From Pomphorhynchus laevis (taxonomy: Eukaryota; Acanthocephala; Palaeacanthocephala; Echinorhynchida; Pomphorhynchidae), in assembly GCA_012934845.2 (NCBI GenBank), contig WNNJ02000487.1, positions 310,001 through 374,000 on the forward strand: DNA of 64,000 nt, given 5' to 3'. The position numbers were made by a program, and so were the translations under genes. This document shows, piece by piece, positions 11,340 through 23,400 of this stretch. The notes under the pieces were generated by a model. That model was not told where the DNA came from, searched no databases, and was given only the letters and a program-made list of their open reading frames with translations. Position 1 is the first letter of the stretch; each line of letters starts with the position of its first letter.

Positions 11340-11850
11340 TAAACATCAACTTATCGACTTTTTGAATATAAGTTGTCATCAAACTATTGACAACTTATTG
11401 ACGATAAGTTGCCATTGGCCTATTGATGTCATCATCAATATGTTGATGCTATCAATAATATCATCAAAACTCGCCATTCGCCCCCAGATCTCTATCGATG
11501 CGTTCCCGTCATACCCTCTTACTCCACGTTCCTGTTTACTCAAACAAATACGGTCTCCGATCCTTCCTCGTCGCAACCCACTCGCTTGGAATCAGCTCCC
11601 TCTCGACGTCCGCCGCGCTCCCTCCTTTATCACATTCAAATACCGCCTCCTTTCCCACATTCTCAATACATGATTTATATTTTTGTTTTTTCTTTGTTGT
11701 TTTTCGTGGTCATGCAAGCGTGCACCGGCACGCATTTCCCACGTAAAAATAAATACTTTTTAACCTATTGAATATCAACAACCTGTTGAATATCATCAAC
11801 CTGTTAAATATCATCAACTATTGAATATCCTCAACTTATTGATAATACTT
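11340..11850. repeat. 18-bp-type minisatellite interrupted by a LINE tail
   Basis: After the LINE fragment, 11765-11835 holds about four tandem copies of an 18-bp unit near TTGAATATCATCAACCTG. Before it, 11340-11480 holds degenerate relatives (ATCAACTTATTGA-like strings). The LINE fragment at 11485-11765 therefore sits within the array. Confidence 0.6.
11485..11765 (+). mobile_element. 5'-truncated CR1/L2-like LINE, 3' end only
   Basis: Same family and nearly the same truncation point as 7845-8118. The peptide reads across frames as KYGLRSFLVA then NPLAWNQLPLDVRRAPSFI and FKYRLLSHILNT followed by a stop. The 3' UTR has GGTCATGCAAGC, the hairpin GCGTGCACCGGCACGC (11718-11733) and a TTTCCCACGTAAAAATAAA end. 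At least one frameshift breaks the coding part. Confidence 0.75.
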
Positions 11851-13904
11851 TCGTTCTTTGTTTATTATCATTTTTTTGTAAAACTGTAAATTTGTAATCT
11901 AGTGAACTTGTAGGTGAATGTATATCGAAAAAAGCTCATTTAATAAACCTATATCTCTAAAAATGCTTAAAAGATTTGTATTTAGTTCAAATTTGGAGCA
12001 AACCAGCTTTTAAAATTCGATGTACTTGACATGTACTAATAAGTACTAAAATTATTAATGCAAACGCATCATTAGTTTTGAGGTAATCGCTAATCTTACG
12101 AAGGATTAATTTTCTTAAACCTTGTCAGCTATGGTATACTGAATGGATGATAATTGCATACCTATAGTTTATCGCTTTTTTAAATAGTGTGTATGATGAC
12201 ATTACTTCAATCTGGTTGTAAATAGCCTGTCTTTAATTAATTTCTGTAAATTGATGCCAAATCAATGTATATTACGACTGCTAATTCGTTTAGATGCATT
12301 TGATAAATATGATCAGGATCGGAAGTGAAGTTACAAGGAAATTTTAAAGTTCACGCTGAATATCCTTGTTGCTAAAGACATTGTTAGAAAGGACCCATTC
12401 AGATGGAAGTTCAGTGTTTGTATATCGACCGATATTATATGGGATTGACGCTTCTTCCATTATAGCAAAGTTGTCCATAAAAAAGTCAGCTGCATCATGT
12501 TGAGACGCAAAAATTATAATAACAAACGTGCAGAAACACACATCTTAAATTATTCAGAGGGGATATGTTGACGAGGTTACAGAGTCAAAGGATTGTATGC
12601 AAACTTGCTGCATGTAGAGTAAAGTCGGTACACCACATTAAGGCATGTAAATCCATCGAAATGTCAGTCGTTGATACGAATTCAGAAATGTGATAAAATA
12701 GAATCTTGAAATTATTTAATAAAATTTATGGTGGTCGAGATGAAATTGCAGAGCTTTACTGAGCTTTTAAAATCTCGCATGTAAAAATGCTTCGAAAAGT
12801 GTAAAATAAATTGAATATAAATGAGAATTAAATATAATAAATGACTTTATTTTTTGGCCAGCCATTATGCTTGGCGATCAATAAAATATAAAATTCAGTC
12901 ATCACATTATATTCGAACAATTTAGCGAAAAAAAACACTAAAATATAAAATTAAGTCATCATATTAAATTCGTACAATTAAACTGGAAGAGAAAAAATAT
13001 TCGACTTTGGATGAATTAATACCACACGCGAATCTTCAGAAGGCATCATATGAAAACAAACCTTCGAATACAAACGAATCCTTGTATTATAAATTGCAAT
13101 TTATGATTACTTTATTCTGCACACTGCTTCAAACCTTATTGATTAAGGCAATATAAGTTTGCTTAAAGTTGCCTTTGAAGTAGAGGTGCTGAATTCTGTG
13201 CTCCTCTTATTAAGAGTTTAAAATAAGACTCGTCGGTAGGTCTAATAGGAACTGGCTTATATATGGGCAGTCGTCTATATGAACAACTCATCAAGCAAGC
13301 GTCAATTCAATCTAAATATATTTATTGAGATTCTAAAAGTGACTACAATTACTTATGTAATTTCTAATTTGCTTACTGCAATTAGATTTAGAAGAGATCG
13401 CCCTAATCGGTTCAGTGTGAACGAACTCAAATTATAGATTGTTGAACGGGAAAACTATGTGACAGGGGAAACCGGCTTGATAGATTTAACGATGATAAAT
13501 GTATTTAATATGTTTCAAATGCATTATATTACAAAACATCGCCCAAATGCCATGAAATATAATATAAATATATTAAATATTCGGTATTTTGGGTTAATTA
13601 AACAAAATATTATTGAATATATTGAATTCTCTATCTATTTCGAGATTGATTATTAATTTTACATGATCAATGGAAGAAATTATGGATAGTTTTTAAACTA
13701 GCAAGTTTCTTTACACACTGGAATTTTAAGCAGTGATAGTCCTGAAAATGTTTTAATATAAATATATTAAATAGTCGGTATCTCGAATACTATATATTAT
13801 TTATAGATTATTGAATACATAAATCGGCAACGGATATTTTAATTTATTGGTAAAAATTATTATTTAATTCTTTTAATAATTATTCCAAATTATTGGTATT
13901 CATC
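11851..13904. other. AT-rich spacer with a short duplication, no gene supported
   Basis: A 65-codon open frame on the - strand (12541-12344; ASQHDAADFFMDNFAIMEEA, then LPSEWVLSN) has plausible protein-like composition, but I do not recognise it. A block AATATAAATATATTAAAT followed by a CGGTAT string occurs near 13559 and near 13757, a short direct duplication. Nothing else is identified. Confidence 0.45.
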
Positions 13905-13990
13905 AACAGCTACTGATATAATACGTACGTTTCATGTTTCGGTTCTTTTAATGTAGGCCGACGATTACTCGACTTCTCTGCTTTATTGAC
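13905..13990 (-). ncRNA. Dispersed permuted hammerhead-like module (copy S2)
   Basis: On the - strand the order is ACATTAAAAGAACC, GAAAC, ATGAAACGTACGTAT, ATCAGTAGCTG and then GATGAATACC. It aligns with the copy at 20330-20450, including upstream sequence (GCAGAGAAGTCGAGTAATCG). The CTGATGA box carries an inserted TTG and the closing helix is weakened, so this copy is decayed. It lies just beyond the 3' end of the gypsy element and may be part of its LTR. Confidence 0.45.
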
Positions 13991-14043
13991 AATTAGATAG
14001 GATGAAATACAATTCTGAACCGAGGCGAACAACAACAAAAGGC

Positions 14044-14055
14044 TTTATGCGAACA
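14044..14055 (-). repeat. Possible gypsy LTR terminus
   Basis: On the - strand, shortly after the integrase frame ends, TGTTCGCATAAA begins with TG. Its exact inverse, TTTATGCGAACA, ends in CA at 17563-17574, immediately before the inverted gag fragment. TG...CA inverted ends are typical of LTRs. No purine tract or primer binding site is clear, so this is tentative. Confidence 0.35.
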
Positions 14056-14078
14056 TCTGAAAACATAACATATAAATA

Positions 14079-17000
14079 TCAGTACATTCTCCCAACGATA
14101 TAATCAGACAAATAGTTCGGTGATCGACGCATACGTGTCGATCGTCGAAATTCCATTGACGGGATCTGCTGTAGATCTACTTGTTGCTCTTGACAATCGT
14201 GAACTTTATTCAGATCATAATTCTCATTAGGTATATGCGACGCTGAGCTTGTAGCACTGTTATTTGAATCCACCTCTGTTTGTAAATTGTGGATATCTGG
14301 AGTAAACATTGCAGGGGTGAATCGTCCATCTGGCAATTTTGAGATATGTTGGATTCTTCGAATACATTTTGATTACAGTTATTGGGAGCTAGATATTGAG
14401 TTGAAATGTGAGTCTCTTTTCCATTAGGGTATCGAACTAGAGCGTAGTTCTCGTTGGCATGAATAAGCTCTGCGCGATCTACAAGTGGATCGTTTTTACT
14501 AATACGGTTGAAATTCTTTACAAATATAGGTCCAGGATTGATTAACCACTCAGGTAAGCTGACTCCCTTAGCTGATCTACGATTGAATTTGAATATACGT
14601 TCATGAGGCGTTTCATTAGTCGAAGTGCATAAAAGAGATCTGATCGAATAAAGCGCCTTTGGAAGTGTTGTTTCCCACCGTTCGATTGGAATCTTATTAT
14701 GATGATGATACAACCGTATCGCGTTCCATATCAACCCGTTATAGCGCTCAATCTGGCCATTTGAGGTAGGATGGTAGGGAGTGGAATATGATAGCGTGAT
14801 TCCCAATGTCAATAAATATTTACGGAACTCTACTGACGTGAAAGAAGTACCCCGATCGGTATGGATATTCTCAGGCGTGCCAAATAATGCGAACAACGAC
14901 TCAAGACACTGAATTACTGATCGAGAACTTGTGTCAGCACAGGGAAACCCAAAGGGAAATCGGCTATATTCATCTACTATAGATAAAATATATCTTTTCT
15001 TACTCGAGCTGGGCAGCGGGCCTTTAAAATCTAAGGACAAACGCTCCCATGGTTTACTAGCTTTAATCAATGTACTTCGAGGGGGTTTATAAAAGTGAGG
15101 TTTCAATTTGTTGCAGCTAGGACAACCTTTGATGACTTTTCTAACATCTTCAATAGAATAAGGAAAATTTCGATGACGTACATAGTGCCACATCCTTGTT
15201 ACCCCAGGGTGACACAAATGATCATGCATCCGTTCGAGTTCTTTTAAATCACTCGTGACTGATCCTAAAGCAATTCGAGACATAACGTCAGCTACCTGAT
15301 TTTCTTTGCCGCATCGATATGACACGTCGAACTGATATTCGGACAATTCTATTCTCCAACGATTGATTTTGTCATTTTTGATCTTACTGTAATGTTTATT
15401 TGAGAACAAAAACGCCACGGATTGTTGATCCGTCAGAACGGTGAAATGTCTATAGGATAAATAGTGACGCCAGTATCTTATAGATTCAACTATGGCTAGT
15501 GCCTCTTTCTCAACAGCTGCATATTTCATTGCGTTCTTATCCAGAGTACGTGAGAAGAATGCGACTGGTTTAAAATTTTGAGACAAAGTAGCACCGATCG
15601 CAAAGGCAGATGCGTCTGTCTCGACCACGAATGGGACTGAGAAATCTACTTTAGACAATGTAGTTGATGCAAGGCTGTGTTTCAGACTTGCAAATGATTC
15701 TTTTGCATGAAGAGACAGCGGAAAAGATACAGTTTGTGCTAAAGGTCGAACGACATTTGAAAAATTCTTTATCCATCGAGAATAGTGTACGAACATTCCT
15801 ATAATACGTTTAAGTTCGACTAATGATTTTGGCTCAGGCATTTCCAATAAGGGTTTGACACGATCAGGGTCAGGTGAAATGCAACCGTTATCTATCTGGT
15901 AGCCAAGAAAACATACCTTAGAGACTCCGAAAATACATTTTGACGTATTTAAAGTGATATTATATTTCTTAGCAACTTCTAAGAAGCGATCAAGATTCCT
16001 TTGGTGAAGTTCCTTTGTTTCACCGCCGATAATAACATCATCCAAATAAGCGTACGTAGATTCAAGATCCTCATCCTCGATTAACTTAGCGATGATACGT
16101 TGGAAAGCCGCCACTGCATTTGTCAATCCGAACGGTAGGCGTTTAAATTGGTACAAACGACCATTAGCTTCAAATGCAGTGTAATGCCTCTCATTCTCCT
16201 GAATGGGAACCTGATGATAAGCATTCTTTAGGTCTAATCGACTGAAACTTTTGAATGGAGATAGCTTATCAATGAATTCGTCAATCCTGGGAAGAGGGAA
16301 GCCATCAAGATGAGTGAATCAATTCACCGTCAAACTGTAATCTATTACCATTCGCACTTCGCGACCAGGATTTTTAACCAGGACAACTTGTGCACGCCAC
16401 GGAGACGTGCTATTCTCGATGATAATGGAATCTAATAGACGTTTTACCTCGGCTGCGATAAAACAGTTATCTTCTGGAGTTCTTCGACGAGATGGAATTG
16501 CAACAGGTTTTACCGCTTTGTCTAGGAATTGAAATAGAGACGGGGCTTCAACTTTCATTTCCCCAACACCTGCAACAACGACCAAAGGACGTTCTACTCC
16601 GTTGAATTCTATGGTCACCGTCGAGTGTTGACGAAGAAAGGGTACACCGAGGATCACATCTGTTATGTGATCTGGTGGGGAGAATGAAGAATTTTACATT
16701 TCGATAGAAACGATTGTTTAAAACAAGATCGGCGAATGTACAATGTCTTAACTCACAGGAAAATTCAGATGCAGCGAGAGAAACTTTTAAATTTGTGGAT
16801 TTTCTCACAAGCTTGCACTTTGTAGCGACATCACTTCTGACAATATTAAATGAACTTCCAGAATCGATCATCCCGCTTACTGAGATATTATTCAAACTTA
16901 TAGTGGGCTGGATTAAGTTTGATGATGACGCGTTTGTTGTGCTTATTGAATATAAAGACGCAGACGTACCAGAATTTCTTGAACGGCACATGTTAGAAAA

Positions 17001-17345
17001 GTGTCCTTTCTTGCTGCACGTATGGCAGGTAGCGTTGCGAGCAGGACAGTTATTCCGCACGTGGCGGTTTCGACCGCAAAAGTAGCATCGCTCTTGACTT
17101 TTGATTGCGGAACATTCTTGTTGTGTTTCCGAATTATCTCTGGGTAAATTTGTCAACTGCGGTGGATTAGCATAGTTAATCATAGATTCCATATTTTCAG
17201 ATTGAGTGATATCCCGTGAAGATAACCGGAATTCCGATGCTTCAGCCTGTGCCAACTCGATTGATCGAGCGATCCGATAAGCACTCTCTTTGTTAAGATC
17301 GACGGTTTCAAGTAGACGTTCTCTGATCGATGTGGAAATAATTCC
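14079..17345 (-). pseudogene. Ty3/gypsy LTR retrotransposon, gag C-terminus to integrase, broken
   Basis: Domains in order on the - strand: gag C-terminus (IYGIISTSIRERLLE, then ELAQAEASEF); two CCHC zinc knuckles (CYFCGRNRH and CHTCSKKGH, about 17090-16990); protease with DSG (about 16870); RT with AYLDDVIIGG (about 16050); RNase H with ETDASAFAIG; integrase with an HHCC finger (HDHLCHP, CPSCNKLKP) and D, D, E catalytic segments (LSLDFKGP, HTDRGTSF, NGQIERYNG); and a basic tail ending RRSTRMRRSPNYL. At least three lesions separate the blocks: a frameshift in the protease region near 16678, a TGA at 16319-16321 just before the RT palm, and a frameshift near 14340 before the tail. The copy is defective, but its domains are well preserved, suggesting a fairly recent insertion. 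Confidence 0.9.
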
Positions 17346-17545
17346 ATATATTTTGAAGTGATATTATATTTCTTAGCAACTTCTAAGAAGCGATCAAGAT
17401 TCCTTTGGTGAAGTTCCTTTGTTTCACCGCCGATAATAACATCATCCAAATAAGCGTACGTAGATTCAAGATCCTCATCCTCGATTAACTTAGCGATGAT
17501 ACGTTGGAAAGCCGCCACTGCATTTGTCAATCCGAACGGTAGGCG
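17346..17545 (-). repeat. Duplicated RT segment inserted in gypsy gag
   Basis: About 200 bases here repeat 15950-16145 almost exactly. The translation holds the same TNAVAAFQRIIAKL, AYLDDVIIGG and KKYNIT string. It sits directly upstream of the gag C-terminus on the same strand, where the N-terminal gag should be. The N-terminal gag is instead found next to it on the opposite strand. Confidence 0.9.
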
Positions 17546-17574
17546 TTTAAATTATCTTGCAATTTATGCGAACA

Positions 17575-17860
17575 TTGTGAATGGACAAGCTACTCAAACC
17601 AGCGATCCTAGATGCTTTAACCGTTGGGATTGATTCGGCAAAAGTTTGGCGTCATTGGCTACAAAGATTCAATGCGTTTGTACGAGTTCTTGAAGATGTC
17701 ACAAACCAACAAAAGCTTGACCTTCTGATCAACCACATCACTCCAATCCTTTATGATATCATCGAAGGAGTCGATGATTATGATATCGCGATCGATACGT
17801 TAAGTAGAAGTTTTATAAAGGACAGGAGATATGTATATGCAAGACACATACAAAAAAAAT
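17575..17860 (+). pseudogene. Gypsy gag N-terminal fragment, inverted
   Basis: From ATG 17581 the frame reads MDKLLKPAILDA, KVWRHWLQRFNAFV, NQQKLDLLINHITPILYDII and DIAIDTLSRSF. This is the usual start of invertebrate gypsy/BEL-like Gag proteins with the W-x-x-W-L-x-x-F motif. Homology fades after about 17850 (RRYVYARHI), where an A-rich tract begins, although the frame stays open to 18069. It points away from the rest of the element, so one breakpoint inverted the 5' part relative to pol. Confidence 0.75.
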
Positions 17861-18755
17861 ATATAACAGGAAAGAAAAAACAGTTTTTAATAGAGATGTC
17901 ACTAAATAATTGGTCAAAAAAATCAACGTTATTATGTCTACACCAATGTCTCTACGCGAATTCCGCCAATTTTAAATCAGCGTTTAAAATTTTTAAAATT
18001 GTTAAAAGTAAATTTATTTTTATTCAAGATAATAAAGTAATGATGCCAATTTTTTTGTGTATACGTTGATTTGTTGTAAGTTGGAAATAATAAGTTAAAC
18101 ATGATGATAGGATATCATACCAAAGAGCTTAAAAAGTATTTTGAAGTTTCAAAAATAAATTTTGTTTTACAACGTAATACATGTTAAATCAATCTCAAAC
18201 TTGAAAATAATGTAGATATATGATTTGTAATCGTATTATAATAATATTGCAGTAAACAAACTACTAACAAGCGCAATGGTAAAATTTTAATTATTATTTT
18301 TTAATTTAAAAAATTTAAATTTAAATTTTTTCAACATACTGAATAAATCAATTCATAAGTTTTTGTGTAAATGTTAATTGATAGATGGTCGATGTTGTGA
18401 GATGAAAAAAAGTATGGGTTATCATATCGATTTTTTTAGGAAAAAATATTTTTAAGTTCAAAAAATTGAACATTTTCTCTGAAGCGTAATATACGTCGTA
18501 TCGAGCTAAAACTTATATGTGGTGTAGATACATAATGTGCTATCATTGTGTGATAATTTTTAACTAATCCGAACACTTACTTGAAAAATATTCAAATTTT
18601 TTTTTAAATTCAATTTTAATTTCAAAATTTACCTACACTATGCTGCAAAAAATGAAAGATGTTTTTTTAAATGTCTAATAAAGGTCTTTCGTTTTTATTA
18701 ATTTTTTTCTTGCTAGTTGTGTCCGCCTTTCGGAAATGTTGCAATTTTTAGATTT
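17861..18755. other. AT-rich spacer, no gene seen
   Basis: Long A and T runs; the open frame continuing from gag into this stretch is low-complexity. No element recognised. Confidence 0.5.
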
Positions 18756-19770
18756 TGAGAAGCGTTCGACCGAGTTCCGCGAGACAAATTGTGGGAGATA
18801 CTAAGGAAGTATGGAGTACCACTATCATATTATCTTCGGGTAGCTGTGGCTTCTCTGTATGAACAAAGTATGAGTTGTGTTCGTGTTCTAGGTAGGAAGT
18901 CTGAATCATTTCCAGTAGGCGTTGGGCTTCGTCAGGGTTACCCTTTGTCTCCACTTTTGTTCAGTGTTTACACAGACAAAATTACGAGACGGACTGCTTT
19001 GTCATATGACGGTCTTCAGTTTGGTTTCATCGGGATACCATCTCTGTTTTATGCAGATGATGACGTTGTCTTGTTATTTTCTTGTTTTGAGGACTTACAA
19101 TGTCTTCTAGATCGATTATCGATGAAATGTCAGGCAGCAGGAATAATGGTTAGTACCTCCAAGACCATCTCTATGCGTTCGTCTCAGATTGAGGAAAATA
19201 TTCCTGTTAATCTTCCTGAACACGGATTGGGTAAAATATTATTCATGATGTAGATGACTTCAAGTATCTTGGGGTATTGTTCTTAAGGGACGGCATGAAC
19301 AGTAAGGAGATTGAGAAGCGGATTTGTGCAGCTAACGTAACAATGCATTCTTTGTACAGATCTATCCTGGTGAAGCGGGAATTGAATCTCCAGACGAAGC
19401 TTTCGGTTTACCGCTCAATCTTCCTTCTTATCTTAGCCTTTATCATGAGCTTTGGGTTATGTCCGAAAAGATAATATCTCGGATACAGGCGACCAAAATG
19501 AGGTTCCTTCGCGGTGTGGCCGTTCTTAGCCATATAGATAAGGCTAGGAATTAGGTCAAACGGGATAGACTAGGAGAAAGTCGCTGCTTCTCAAAATCGA
19601 AGAAAGTCAGCTGAGGTAGCTAGCAATAAAACGCCTTGGGCTATCTGAAAGAGAACTCTGGTCTGTTGCCCCGGATCGCGATGCATGGGGTAGTTTGGTT
19701 CGTAAACTGCCTCCACCGCCCGACACCTGGACCAGTGGTTACAATAAAAATCTTGTGACTTTTATTTTTT
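18756..19770 (+). pseudogene. Non-LTR retrotransposon RT, 5'-truncated
   Basis: The sequence opens in the fingers/palm region (WEILRKYGVPLSYYLRVAVASLY). It then shows GVGLRQGYPLSPLLFSVY, the catalytic FYADDDVVLLFS and AGIMVSTSKT. A frame change near 19253 leads to the thumb (FLRDGMNSKEIEKRI, then YRSILVKREL). Later frames give ERIISRIQATKMRFLRGVA and LLLKIEESQLRWLA-like strings up to about 19690. This C-terminal pattern is common in RTE-like and related LINEs of animals. Endonuclease and N-terminus are absent. Several frameshifts and stops show it is dead. Clade assignment is uncertain. Confidence 0.75.
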
Positions 19771-19789
19771 CTTGTCAAAAAATTGTTGT

Positions 19790-20313
19790 TGTTATTTGCT
19801 AAGCTGTTTGGTGATAATGATTTGATGAAGTAGCGACTGCTGCGTTGCTGATAGCAGTCGACATTGTGCCTAACACTACAGCTGCTTGCAAACCTCCGTT
19901 ATTATCAGCAAAAGATTGAGGTCTGGCACCACTATCCAAGGGTGTTGCTTAAGGAACAAAAGACGAATAGTCGTCATCGTTAGTACTACTATCCATGTGA
20001 CAGTTCTCATCCACCTCAAGCGACTGCTTGAACTTCTTAAGTAGTACAATCTGCATATATTAATGAGCAAGCAGCTTGGAAAACTTACGATCATCGTAAT
20101 AGCCAGTATGCTCCACCGTTGTTGGCATCTGCTGAACTGATGAAGACTGTTGTTGATTGTTATCGTTAGCACGTTGGCTAGCTGTTGTCACTCTGCTATC
20201 ACTCATGAGTAGACGCTGTGCCGCTAAAGCTCTCTGCTTAAGCTCAGCCGCCCGGATTTGCTCAAGTTGAAATTGTTGCCGCTCGTTAAGTAAATGTGCT
20301 CGTGCTGCCTCCA
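19790..20313 (-). pseudogene. SMARCC/Moira-like C-terminal coiled-coil exon, fragment
   Basis: On the - strand a pyrimidine-rich tract ending TTTTATCTATAG (20330-20314) is followed by LEAARAHLLNERQQFQLEQI and RAAELKQRALAAQRLL. This resembles the Q/E-rich coiled coil near the C-terminus of SMARCC1/2 (Moira), a SWI/SNF chromatin-remodelling scaffold that works in the nucleus. A Q/N/S-rich stretch follows (NDNNQQQSSSVQQM). The exon can end at GATGATC^GTAAGT (20099/20098). A second block (VDENCHMDSSTNDDD, and after a stop DNNGGLQAAVVLG) follows after about 50 bases. Both spliced and unspliced readings reach a stop soon. No other Moira exon is visible, so it may be a terminal exon of a gene extending past 20.4 kb or a gene fragment. 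Confidence 0.5.
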
Positions 20314-20329
20314 GCTATAGATAAAAGTA

Positions 20330-20450
20330 TAAAAGTAGAGAAAGCAGTATAAAAGTATAGAAGCAGAATAGTAGAGTGATCGCCAACCAACATTAAAAGG
20401 ACCTAAACATGAAACGTAGGTATATGATCAGTAGCTGATGAGGTCTAACA
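20330..20450 (+). ncRNA. Dispersed permuted hammerhead-like module (copy S1)
   Basis: The order is GGACC (20399-20403), TAAAC, ATGAAACGTAGGTAT, the small hairpin ATCAG-TAG-CTGAT, CTGATGA (20435-20441) and GGTCT (20442-20446). GGACC pairs with GGTCT. The satellite at 25.7-27.7 kb has the same layout with GGGTC and GACCC, so two base pairs changed on both sides. It lies in the intron just upstream of the Moira-like exon, on the other strand. It resembles a hammerhead opened at helix II, but helix I is not visible. Confidence 0.5.
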
Positions 20451-23400
20451 TTACTGAAGTGCAGTGTACTGATGTTCGCTCATAGATAGGATTAAAGCAG
20501 TGTGCAGAATAAAAAATAGTCATCAAAATTTCAAAGGTTATAATGGCTTCACATGTATACCAACTTTAGAATCAGTAAATATTTATAAATATATAGAATA
20601 TAATTAATATTTAATATATGAATTGAAATTAATATATACAAATTATCAAATTAAGATTTGTTTAATATATTCTAAAATATATAAGCTATATTTGAATTAT
20701 TTATTACAAAATATAATGTATTTAAAAACCTTCAAATATAAATAAGGGCCGAAAAAATGAAAAACGCCAAGTAAGTTCAATGCTTTTGTTAATCTGAATG
20801 TCTAGGCGTGACATGCAAGGGTTGGTATTTGTGATAAATGAAACTTAGACATCCTTGTATTTCATTCCAAAATATTTATTTTGGAAGAGAAGAAAGATGA
20901 GTGTTAAGATAGCCCAGGTGCCTTAAAAGTACCTTTTCAATATTTGACTGTAAATTCTTTTCCGTCTATATCGAACATTATTTTTTAATCGGAATTCAAT
21001 TAATTCACTAGGTGAAAACCAGGTGTCTTACTAGATGTGTATAAGTACATAGATGTATACAATGGAGTTGAATTTATATAGCTCTCAAATGAATATAAAT
21101 ATTCTAAAATATTCTGGCGGCTGAGCATTTTAGCTGTAACCATGTCTTATGTTAGTTGGATTGAAATTACGACTTTAATAGGTACTCAATAAATTCATGA
21201 TGGCTTACTGTGTGAGATGAAACTTTTATCTGATCAGACACGCATTATTTACTATATGAAGTTACTTAGTTTGGAAGCAGGAATTGATTGGATTCGCATG
21301 ACATTTTTTCTGAGTAAGATATTTTCTATCCGTTAATGGGGGTAATCATATTTTTTAGGAATAGTTTGCCCCGGAAGGATTTCAATAACCACTGCAACAC
21401 AAGTATGCATTTAATGATTGCATAATGAAAAGCGGACACGATGTATAATTAATTCGGTAGTTCTATTGCATTGCTGAACTAATCCAACGATCAGTTGGGT
21501 CGTTTAATCCTCCAATATTAACGATCTCCGATTATCTGATTGAAAACGCTTCGATCTCCTCGACCTCTAATTCAATAATGATCTCAAATTATAAAAATCT
21601 ATCTAAAAAGATAAATCTTGAATTATTAAAGAAAGCAATTTGCATAATTCGGTATTTTTATTTTACCTAAAGTAAAAATATGGAAATTTCTTTATTACGA
21701 AATTTACCTGCAAAAATGTAATCCACAAAAAAAATTTAATTTCGCGCTCTTTGCATTGTGATATTAGAGTTTAGCAGTCAACAGTGTGACGACTATTTAC
21801 TGCTAAAGTAAGTCATTTAGATTTTTCATTTGTACTTTATACAAAAAAGTATACCCTAAAAATCTATGAGGGTTTAACTGAAATAAAAATAACATTTCGT
21901 ATATAATTAAAAACCATTTATTTGGTTTCAATTATCTCCTAAACAGACAAAACATTTTAAAAACGTCACCTGTTAGTTAGATGCATAAACCGCTCGTTAA
22001 AATATATAATTTGAAACATTTCATTAAACAACTTTGTGGTATTTATTTAATAATTGTGCGTCTCACCGAAAAATATAATTTAGTATTTAGCTTTTTATTA
22101 AAAGCCATTATATCGTAGATATGACGATGTTATATCCAATACATTAAATATTATCCTTAAATACATATATAATTATGTATTTCCAAGAATGTAATGTGAC
22201 TATTTAGCGGAATTTCTTACAATTATTTATTATTTACTCTCAAACCATAAAAATATTCCACTTAACAGTTTAACTTCACTTTAAACTGTTAAAGTAAAAA
22301 AGCCAACATTTTAATTAACATTTCATTAAATTAATATCAAACAAGCATTGCAGAAACTTTAGAATTGGACACAAAAAATAGCTCAAACATTACCTAATGT
22401 AATTGCTAGATAAGGATGCGAAGGTGGCAAAGTAAAAATCTAAAAGTTTGTTGGGATCTGTTATTGCTCAACAACACAACTCTATTAGTTAAGTAGTGAT
22501 TTGCCCTTGAGATCTAAATGCCAAAAATCAGTTTATGTCAATGTATGCATTCAGCATTTTCGAGTCACATTCGCTGTAAATCAAAATAAAACATTTATGT
22601 ATTAAATTTTTACTCCAGGGAATGAAGCTTTATATTTTGGACTTTAAATGAATTTAAAATTACAGATAAATCCATTTATTTGTTATATAAATAATAATTA
22701 AAATTATTTAAATAATATTGAATTAATAAAAATTAATTACTCACTTTATAGATAGCGTTTTTAGATAATTAAATTGATGATAATCATTCTATTTATTCAC
22801 GAAATATAATTTTAATTCGTCTGTATCTAAACATAATTTATCTTTAACTAATGCCATATATTTGGACTATAAATGAAGTAGAGCATAATATTCCCATCTG
22901 TGTTGTGGTATTTAAACACAGTGTATATTATTTATTATCAATCTATAAAAATATTCAATTTAGCAATTTAATATTTTAAATTTATAAAATTTAAAATATT
23001 AATATTCTAAAATTTAAAATTTTAATATTGTAATATTTTATAACGACATATGAGGACGTATTTAAGTATTATAAATTAAACTTTGACAGTTACTTGCTTT
23101 GTACAAATCATCTATTTTGCAAAAAATGACAAATTTACAAAGTGTAAAAATTAAGTAAAATTTGTACGCTCTGGTTGTGATTATGCTAGCCTCAGATAGT
23201 GATAATAAAAATAAATTAGTGCTAATCTCCAGGATTCAAAATTTCGATATTACTTGATGCTTTATAGTTTTTTTTGTGCGTTTTGGTTTTGATGTTTATA
23301 CTGAATTCGTATGGCATTACAAATCTTCTTTATACTTAATCTTTATTCTGATATTTCAGGATTATCATTTTAAATTAGAAAGTGATATAAACCTCAATGC

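Noticed and set aside
16714..17085. + strand open frame of 123 codons
   Set aside because: Antisense to the gypsy zinc knuckles and protease; no independent motif.
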